DNA from: Whitmania pigra
Taxonomy: Eukaryota; Annelida; Clitellata; Hirudinida; Haemopidae
NCBI GenBank assembly: GCA_021613335.1
Contig: JAJTWR010000365.1
Coordinates: 2,084,001 to 2,148,000, forward strand
DNA length: 64,000 nt
Direction: 5' to 3'
In this document: piece after piece, positions 57,301 through 64,000 of the stretch
How the letters are laid out: each line of letters opens with the position of its first letter
Numbering within the stretch: the stretch's first letter is position 1
The notes under the pieces: generated by a model
What the model was told of the DNA's origin: nothing
Databases searched by the model: none
The model's input: the letters and a program-made list of their open reading frames with translations, nothing else
Made by a program: the position numbers and the translations under genes

Positions 57301-58133
57301 GAATGGCTCTTAGGTGTTTTGAGAGGCAGCAATCTAATCCAGACCTGCAAAAAAATTTGAAAGTTGGGACCTCAGAATTAAAAAAGAAATCAAAAGAAAA
57401 CGTGGAATCAATAAAGGCCCCCCATAATATTTTCGACAATATCAAAAGGATCGGTCAGCAATCCGAAATTCGCTCGAATTCTCTTTCTAATCTGCCCTCT
57501 TGCCCTCCTCACCAACCACAGCAATCAGATCACATCAAGTGTTTTATTCTCAAAGATCTCAAGGACCCACAAACTACTCATTCTTCTAGCAAACCTTCCA
57601 TCATGGACTTCTTTAAACAAACACCCAACAATCTCAAATCTTATTCAGTTAATTCAAAAATATCTGACGAAGGATATGACGATGATGTTTTTTATAGCGA
57701 GGACGAACCACAAAGAAGTCGAAAGGCAAATTATCAGAGTAAATCTAATCCTTTCCTCGATAACACGCAATCGTTGCAGGCTGTTTCACAACAACATCGA
57801 AACAAAATGCAAAGACGGTCACAGCAGCGACGACGACAAATCATAAAGAAGCTAGACATTTCTTTTCTTCCGAAACAGGACAAGAAAGCAGCCAGTCAAC
57901 AAAACACTCCTACTCAGCAGTCGAAGTTTTTCAAACAAAACTTCAACTGCATGTCACGACCCGGAGAAAGCAAATTCAACTCCCTCCGAATTATGAGGAA
58001 ATCACCACATCTGCAGGCAGATCGACCAGTCACTCCGCCAGTTCAAATGATATCAAGCAGAGTGGAAGGGGTGAATGTGTTCTCTAGGTTGTATCACTGG
58101 CTTCATGGGAAAGTGTCAGGAAAAGAATTCTGA
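54302..58133 (+). CDS. Five-exon gene of unknown family
   Basis: I do not recognise this protein. Exons: 54302-55022, 55848-55943, 56621-56662, 56920-56985, 57223-58133; every junction is phase 1 with good GT/AG sites and the frame stays open for 611 residues, so the model is credible. The first exon is acidic and Ser-rich (NDDDNDDDSHEG, DWEPETSES) and ends in a basic helix (RLDRLLKKLRSTSKKF). The small middle exons lead to a predicted coiled coil (KEEMEKSKNLMEELNRSIEA, REANLQKLADNQALDYYKGM). The long last exon is Gln/Ser/Lys-rich, with a PIP-box-like KPSIMDFFK, an acidic patch (SDEGYDDDVFYSEDE) and an Arg/Gln run (RRSQQRRRQIIKK). It lacks a signal peptide or membrane segment, so a nuclear or cytoplasmic protein is likely. 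ATG 54302 is the first after an in-frame stop at 54260; upstream exons cannot be excluded. Confidence 0.72.
55023..55847 (+). other. First intron of the orphan gene
   Basis: AT-rich, begins GTTAGAG and ends CGACCAG. No repeat or coding sequence is recognised; frames at 55207-55461 and on the minus strand at 55732-55968 are shadows or random. Confidence 0.5.
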
Positions 58134-60759
58134 CTTAATGACTTGAAACGTTGTTTTGGGAAAACATCTTGCCTAGTTTTCACATTATTTTCTGAATTTC
58201 TTCTTTTATACTTTATTTTGTTTCATGTACTATTAATTACATTAGCAGACTTTTAAATATATCTCATGCTTTATGATGCTCATCAGTTCTGACATATCAA
58301 GTCTTATTCAACTATTTCAAGAATTTAGAATGTATATGATGAAGGAAAATGAAACATAGGTCAGCTGAATTACTTCATAACTGAAAGAAGGGCCTCAGGG
58401 CTTTTGTATCTGCTAAGCATTGATTAACTGATAGAAATGACTTTAATGACACTTAGCTATTAAAATACAATAAGTGGCATACCAAGGGGGCGGCATTTTG
58501 AAGGGGTGCATAAAAAATAAAAATTATAAAAAAACGACCATCCCCCTCCACAGTGTTTTGCTTTGTTCATTGAGAAGTCAGATTTTAGCAAGGTTCACGA
58601 TCTTGCAAATAAATACGCCTTTCTCACACCGTCAAATCTGCTTGGTGATAATTGTGACTGGCTTAGTTGATAAAGACATGGAGAAAAAGAGTTCTTTGCC
58701 GAAAGTAAGAGATTGAAGTATTTTGTGGAAGCTTCAGGAAACGGTGACGAAGTAACCAGAGAAATCTGCACGTGCTTGGGTCATTCCAATTTGTCAGTAA
58801 GCTGTGCCTTTAAGTCTGGATGGTTAGTTAATTGATTTTCAGTACAAAATATGCTAAAATATGGGGAGCAGATCTGTCGAAGATCAAACGTCCTTAAATT
58901 GCAAATTCAATTTTAAAATAACCTACTTGGATTATAAATTCATTTGGCAATAATAACGGCAATTTATCTAAAATAATATTAATTAATAAATAAATAACAT
59001 TAATGATAAATTTGTAATTGTTGTCAACCTTCTTCAACCCCCGTTTTAGTAACGGACTAAGTACAAGACTAAGTCACTATTACACGATCATCATCCAAAT
59101 GGATCGTGCCTATTCAGTGGCTTAACAATGGTCGAAATCCGAAACATTAGAAACTCGAATAAATTCTGTTCGTAAGTCTAATTGTCGTTATTAATGCAAC
59201 ATGATCGTAATGTTTGTAGAGGTCATACGAATTTATTGAAACAGTTTGATTAGCTTTCATTTTCAACGTATTTTGAAAGTTGTCTCAGTGAAATCGAAGG
59301 AAGTCTTTAAATGAAGATTAAATTAAATTAATTAAATTTTACACGCCATTATGCAAAGTACAAGACATCTTATAAATAAGTTATACCAATGCTGAATCTA
59401 TTTTTTGCGAACAAATATCTTTTTGATTTTATGATGCAAAGAAAATGATTTCTATTTCTTAAATATACTTGTATATTTTTTTAAATCGATTTTTTTTTTA
59501 CAAAAATACTCTTAAAATAACCTATCAAACCAAAAATACATTCTACTAAAAATACAATCATACAAACAATAGCTTAAAAATGAGGGCAGAAATGAGCATT
59601 ACAACGTTCGCAGCAAGAGAAGATGAAGACTCTGGAAGGTTTTCTAACACCAAATTCTGAACGGGATCATTCGACCGACAACCAAACAACCATTGCAGTG
59701 GCTTTGGATATCCAAATGCAACCTAAAATATTGACGTTTATTACACTTGTATTGCAATTGGGTATTTAATAATAATGATTATTAGCTAAAAACCGAATTG
59801 ATTAATTTGATTATGAAGTTAAATTCATATGGAAAAACCGAGTAACATTGCATGGGAAGATAAAGTGTTACAGGTTAATAAACTATTTGCTAATATGGAG
59901 GTTAATAATCAAAATATGCACGTATGTAAGTAATCTGATGGTAAGATGGTAAGTGAATAGAAATCGATCGAGTCCACGTCAGGCCCGCGAGCAGCCGTCA
60001 TGTGGGCCGCGAAGTCTGACAGTAAAAGTGAACAAATTGGCCTTTTAGTCAATTTTCGGAAGGTTGTGAATTAAATCTCTAAATTAAAAATTCTTTCCCA
60101 TTGGATTCACAAACAGCTGAGACTAGTTCCATGATGCCGCATCAATCAGCTTAAGCGTTGTCGTGATTTTATAGCCTCTGCCAATTTTGCTGTTTGTTTA
60201 CTTTCTCTCGTTGTTCAAACTATGAACATAGCCTGATATTTTCGTTTGTTGCAGACAAGAATTGTCATCCAATGCATTGACTTGTATACTTTTCGCTAAC
60301 TTAAACTGTCAAAAAACGATCCGATTTCACTTGCAGCAACCGCCCATTGTCAAAGATGCTTTTTCAAAGAAAACGAAAAAAAAAAACTTACGAAATTTAC
60401 AAAAATACGTTAACGTTTTGCACGTTATTTTAACGCATTCAATTTAAATGCAAACAAATCAAATTGTCAGCTGCATGTGATTTGTCGCATGTGCTTGTGA
60501 CCTAATTATTTGCTTAAATTCCGTTACATAACAAAGATACCTTAAGGCGTTAGGACTAAGCATGGGACTCGAATAAAGCCGATGGTTTGGAAATTTATTT
60601 ATTTATTTGATTATAGTCCATTGCATAACTGAGATGATTTGGACGTATTTCGGAAATTTTGTTGTAATCGGCTTTTGTGTTCCACAGACACAAAATAAAG
60701 TTCTTTGGTTTCAAATAAATATGTTTGCGTCACTTCCGTCTACTTCCTTTTTGCTTCTT
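58134..60759. other. Intergenic AT-rich stretch
   Basis: Between the orphan gene and LINE debris. The 3'UTR of the orphan gene must lie at the left. No conserved coding sequence, RNA gene or clear repeat; the frames at 58474-58716 and 60262-60447 show no motif. Confidence 0.5.
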
Positions 60760-61438
60760 ATCACACAGCAATGCCCGTAGTGAGCATATCCTTTGGACTT
60801 AATTCCCTAAGTCAGAGAGTAAAGATAAGGCCATTTATATCCTCAGGCCTATCTCCTGTTAAGCTGTTCCACTCGATATGATAGTTAAAATGTTCCATTA
60901 TTAATGATGGCACTTTGCTGCTTCTCCTAATTGCTTCATATAGACCTGCATCATCTTTAGAGTTTGGTGTAGCATAAACCAACCAGCAATTTAAAATTAA
61001 CTAAATAAATGTCACACCATAAATTTCTCAAATTGAAAATCCTTCCTTGTTACAGCCTTTAAGTAGTTCTTAACATAAAGTATCACTCCTCCAGCTCCCT
61101 GACCAGATTCACTTTGTCCCTCGGTCTTTTCTTCCGTCAAGCATTAATTCATGGCTTTGGATACTATCCTTAGTCCATATTTCTGTAAAACCTATAAGAT
61201 CATGATTCTCTTCTCCAGCAATTAGTTCAAGTTCTGCTCCCTTTTCGTTGCTCACTATACTCCTTGCATTTGCATAAATACATTTTAATCCTTTGCTGGC
61301 TCCTTTATCAGTACTTACCTGAAATCCCTTTAGCATACAACTTCTTTCTCTTCTTGTTTTGATGTTTGCTTCTTTATATCTTTGGAGTTTTTCTAAATTC
61401 TCATGTTGCCTGGCAAGCCTTTTACCACGATTACCCAT
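60760..61438 (-). mobile_element. CR1-like LINE endonuclease fragment
   Basis: Minus-strand frame 61438-61109 contains LKCIYANARSIVSNEKGAEL, EELxLIA-like and DLIGFTEIWTKDS, the start of a CR1-type apurinic-type endonuclease. Across frame breaks the homology continues to about 60850 with GGVILYVKNYLKA, then LYEAIRRSSKVPSLIMEHFN, the equivalent of the LIMGDFN block. No reverse transcriptase follows, so the copy is truncated and inactive. Confidence 0.82.
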
Positions 61439-61821
61439 TCTCCGATGTATCCTGCTTTTCTTTGTCTTTCGCTTCCAATACTAGTGCCTTAGATTGTTCT
61501 CTTTCCTCTGATGTCATATCATGAGTCGCGAAAGGGATTCTATTATTGAATTTTTGAGTGTTCTTTCTCTTATAGTTCAATCAGCAATGATCTATCATTC
61601 TAGTCTTTTAGAGTTTTCTCTAAATCTGAAATTTTGAGGGATAGACTGATGACCTGGTTCTCGATTTCGGTTCTCGCCTGTCATCCAAGACAGATAAAAG
61701 CGGCGTCTAAACTATCATTCGTACTATACATTCGACATTTTCCACATATATTCCAGCCCTTCTGCTTGCCATTTTAGCCTCTTTTTAAGTCGAATGTTTG
61801 TACCACGAGCCTCTGACGCTA

Positions 61822-61860
61822 CGCATAAGGCGCCATAGAAATAAACTATTATTATAATAA
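61822..61860 (+). repeat. LINE 3'-end tail, isolated
   Basis: AAGGCGCCATAGAAATAAAC followed by TATTATTATAAT. It nearly matches the end of the LINE at 17541-18470 (AAGGTGCCATAGAAATGAAC, near 18391), and is in the opposite orientation to the CR1-like fragment next to it, so it probably belongs to another insertion covering about 61560-61860. Confidence 0.65.
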
Positions 61861-62329
61861 AATAAGCAATTTTTGTTTTAGAAACAAAAAATTTGGTGGA
61901 ATAAAAGCAAGTATTAGTTATACGAGCTATTCAGAACGGCTGATATTTGAGCTCATAAAAACCTTAACCACTCGTCCACATGCGGATAATAATAATTAAT
62001 AATAACTTTGTGTTCGGCCCGCAATCTTACTTGTGACTTGAGTTTTGGCCCAATGAGCGAGCGATTGAGTTTGACATCCTAACCTTAGAAGATTCCAGCC
62101 CTAAACTTGTATTTTATTCTACACCTGACCGATTCCTAATAATGATGGGTAATTACAAAACTTCATATAAACTTCAACTGTTTATATAAAGGCACAGAAA
62201 GTTTAAATCTTGAAAAACGTCTAAATTTTTCAAAATTTAGTTTTCACGTACTGAACTGTTTTAATAACAGCCATTAATACAAAATAGAAAAATTAATAAT
62301 ACAAAACAATATTTTAATAGTAACGGCTG

Positions 62330-63909
62330 TTAATAACTTACTCCATCACTGCTTCTATCATATTTGTAAACCTGACCAAGTCTAATAAAATACAATTCTG
62401 AGAAACTCTTTGATGGATAATTGAAGGCAGTGTCTACTTTATCAATTCCCAAATTCCAATTTGTTATTGGACGTGGATATGAAGGAGGAACTCTAGAAAG
62501 CGATTCTGAGAATCTGTAGTATTGACTACCTGCAATAAACTCGAGAGATAATCAGTATTTTGCACAAAAAATAAACAAACTTTTCATTATGTAACCTTGG
62601 AAGAAGTACATTTTCCCATTTAAATTCCATTCAAAAGCTGCATACAAATTGCCAGGAACTCCTGGTAATTCCGTTTTAATCAATTTGGGGTAATCCTTCA
62701 CCAAATTGAATGCAAAAGGTTTCTCTTGGAAGAGGTACTTCCAAATTTTTGAGCCCTTTTTATCAGACAAACGTTTTCAATTATTCATCTATTCATTTAT
62801 TTGTTTTTACGATCAGCTTTTTAAATACAACTTTCATTAAATTTAAATTTGTACGATTTGTACGCTGATCATATTCAAAAGACTTCCAGATGTTCAATTA
62901 AAATGAAAGTTGTGGATTTAAATAATTTAATTACCTTGAAGAAGTAGATGAAGTCATATTTTACGTTTCTACTTGATACGTATTCAAAAGCGAATGCAGT
63001 ATCAATGGTCAAAGGAAGTTCAGGAAAAATATATGAAGGATTGTACTGCTTGGCTTTATTATCAAAAAATCCATTCATTACGAACAGCCTGCCAACTGAA
63101 ATAAATAGGTTCTCCACCATGCAATTCATCCGTTTATAATCAAATTTTCAATGCGACATTAAATTCAATTAAAATGAAAAAAAATTATCTTCCAGCAACC
63201 TTCGAAAACAAATAAAAGATCAAACAAAGAAAACACTGCAGCAGGCCTTTTAAGCTGACAAATGCCTTTGATGGGGGGCGTAGTATGAGATAATGTAGTT
63301 ACAGAGTCTGGTTTTCGCACGAAATGACCTGTTATTAAAAATTATCTAGAATCAAGAAGTTCACAGACTGAAAACATGTAAGTAGACCGTAAAGGCGCTG
63401 GATGCCTCTGATATCATCATTGTGCAGCTTTAAGTTGGGAACATAATCACGATAAAAAGGAGCCATAATTGATCCTTCAACATCGGAATGAGAAAGGCCA
63501 AGAGAATGACCCAATTCATGTACAGCAACTTGCAGAAGATTTGTACCTGCATTTCACAGATTGTACAAATAGTAAATATTCAGTTGATGAGTAATAGTAA
63601 AAAATAGAATAATCTTAATTTTATTTAATAAATAAGTTTACAATTAAACAAATATAACAGCAATTGAATAATATTAATAACAAATAATGTAATGGTACCT
63701 CTGTATCCGTCATATGTCCACGTTTCGTCACCGTCGAAATGCACATCACCACCGAGGGGATTCCGAGTTGGAAAGAAAGCATGTGCCAAAGTTCCACCAG
63801 GACCATCAAAGGCATCGTCGTCTCCGTGATCTTTCACGCGAAATGACACTTCAATGACTGATTGTCCAATTGCTTTTTGGAAGGTCAGGCCTGACACATT
63901 TTGCCAGTA
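62330..63909 (-). CDS. MMP: Matrix metalloproteinase, catalytic and hemopexin domains; 5' end beyond window
   Basis: A zinc endopeptidase of the extracellular matrix. Exons in transcript order: 63909-63699, 63546-63388, 63328-63200, 63095-62935, 62755-62596, 62529-62330. Phases agree. The first exon starts [10 protein letters not shown] and carries [14 protein letters not shown] and [13 protein letters not shown]. The second holds the zinc site [12 protein letters not shown] and Met-turn SIMAPFY. The third contains the hinge and the Cys of hemopexin blade 1 ([15 protein letters not shown]). The next three complete a four-bladed propeller ([60 protein letters not shown]). Propeptide, cysteine switch and signal peptide lie past 64000. 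Either the gene ends at TAA 62330-62332, or it splices at 62342 (GGA/GTAAGT) to an unseen last exon; the usual C-terminal Cys is missing from the first option. Confidence 0.93.
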
Positions 63910-64000
63910 CTATTAAATTTTAGATAAATATTACCAATTAATTGTTAAACGTTAGTTCCTTCAATTAAATAAACATCAAAATTAAAATGAAGATATTTTT

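Overview
This is AT-rich metazoan nuclear DNA: short coding exons flanked by GT...AG introns, poly(A) signals, decayed LINEs and triplet microsatellites. No bacterial or organellar features are visible. The proteins are animal orthologues (spectraplakin, furin-type convertase, NAB, AUTS2, MMP) but diverge clearly from vertebrate sequences, so I read it as an invertebrate. I cannot place the phylum. All gene models are spliced by hand. Exon phases were checked arithmetically and domain continuity was checked from memory of the families, not by database search.

Layout: (1) 1-8507 (+) is the 3' part of a spectraplakin (MACF1/DST/Shot) gene: spectrin repeats, two degenerate EF-hands, a GAS2 domain and a Ser/Thr/Pro/Arg tail. 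(2) 10313-11359 (-) EXOSC9 and 12093-13575 (+) POLD3 are head to head over 0.73 kb. (3) 14554-28964 (-) is a 16-exon furin-like proprotein convertase, with LINE and possible hAT debris in its introns. (4) 30079-31610 (+) is SMUG1 with a large insertion, divergent from the convertase. (5) 32180-34824 (-) is a NAB transcriptional co-regulator with a predicted 5' non-coding exon. (6) 35.3-40 kb is largely empty apart from a GC-richer island. (7) 39994-43597 (-) is an N-terminal CARD protein of unknown type. (8) 44853-47416 (+) RSRC2 and 47695-51769 (-) an AUTS2/FBRSL1 homologue are tail to tail with crossing poly(A) signals. (9) 52553-53028 is a near-perfect 238-bp tandem duplication. (10) 54302-58133 (+) is a five-exon gene I do not recognise. 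(11) 60.8-61.9 kb holds CR1-like LINE debris. (12) 62330-63909 (-) is the catalytic and hemopexin part of a matrix metalloproteinase that continues past the window.

The genes do not form one pathway. They cover cytoskeletal linking, RNA decay, DNA replication and repair, secretory processing, transcription/chromatin, death-fold signalling, splicing and matrix turnover. The arrangement is compact, with three divergent pairs (EXOSC9/POLD3, convertase/SMUG1, CARD/RSRC2) and several convergent pairs. The best candidates for something undescribed are the CARD protein, the orphan gene at 54-58 kb, the SMUG1 insertion and the degenerate EF-hands of the spectraplakin.
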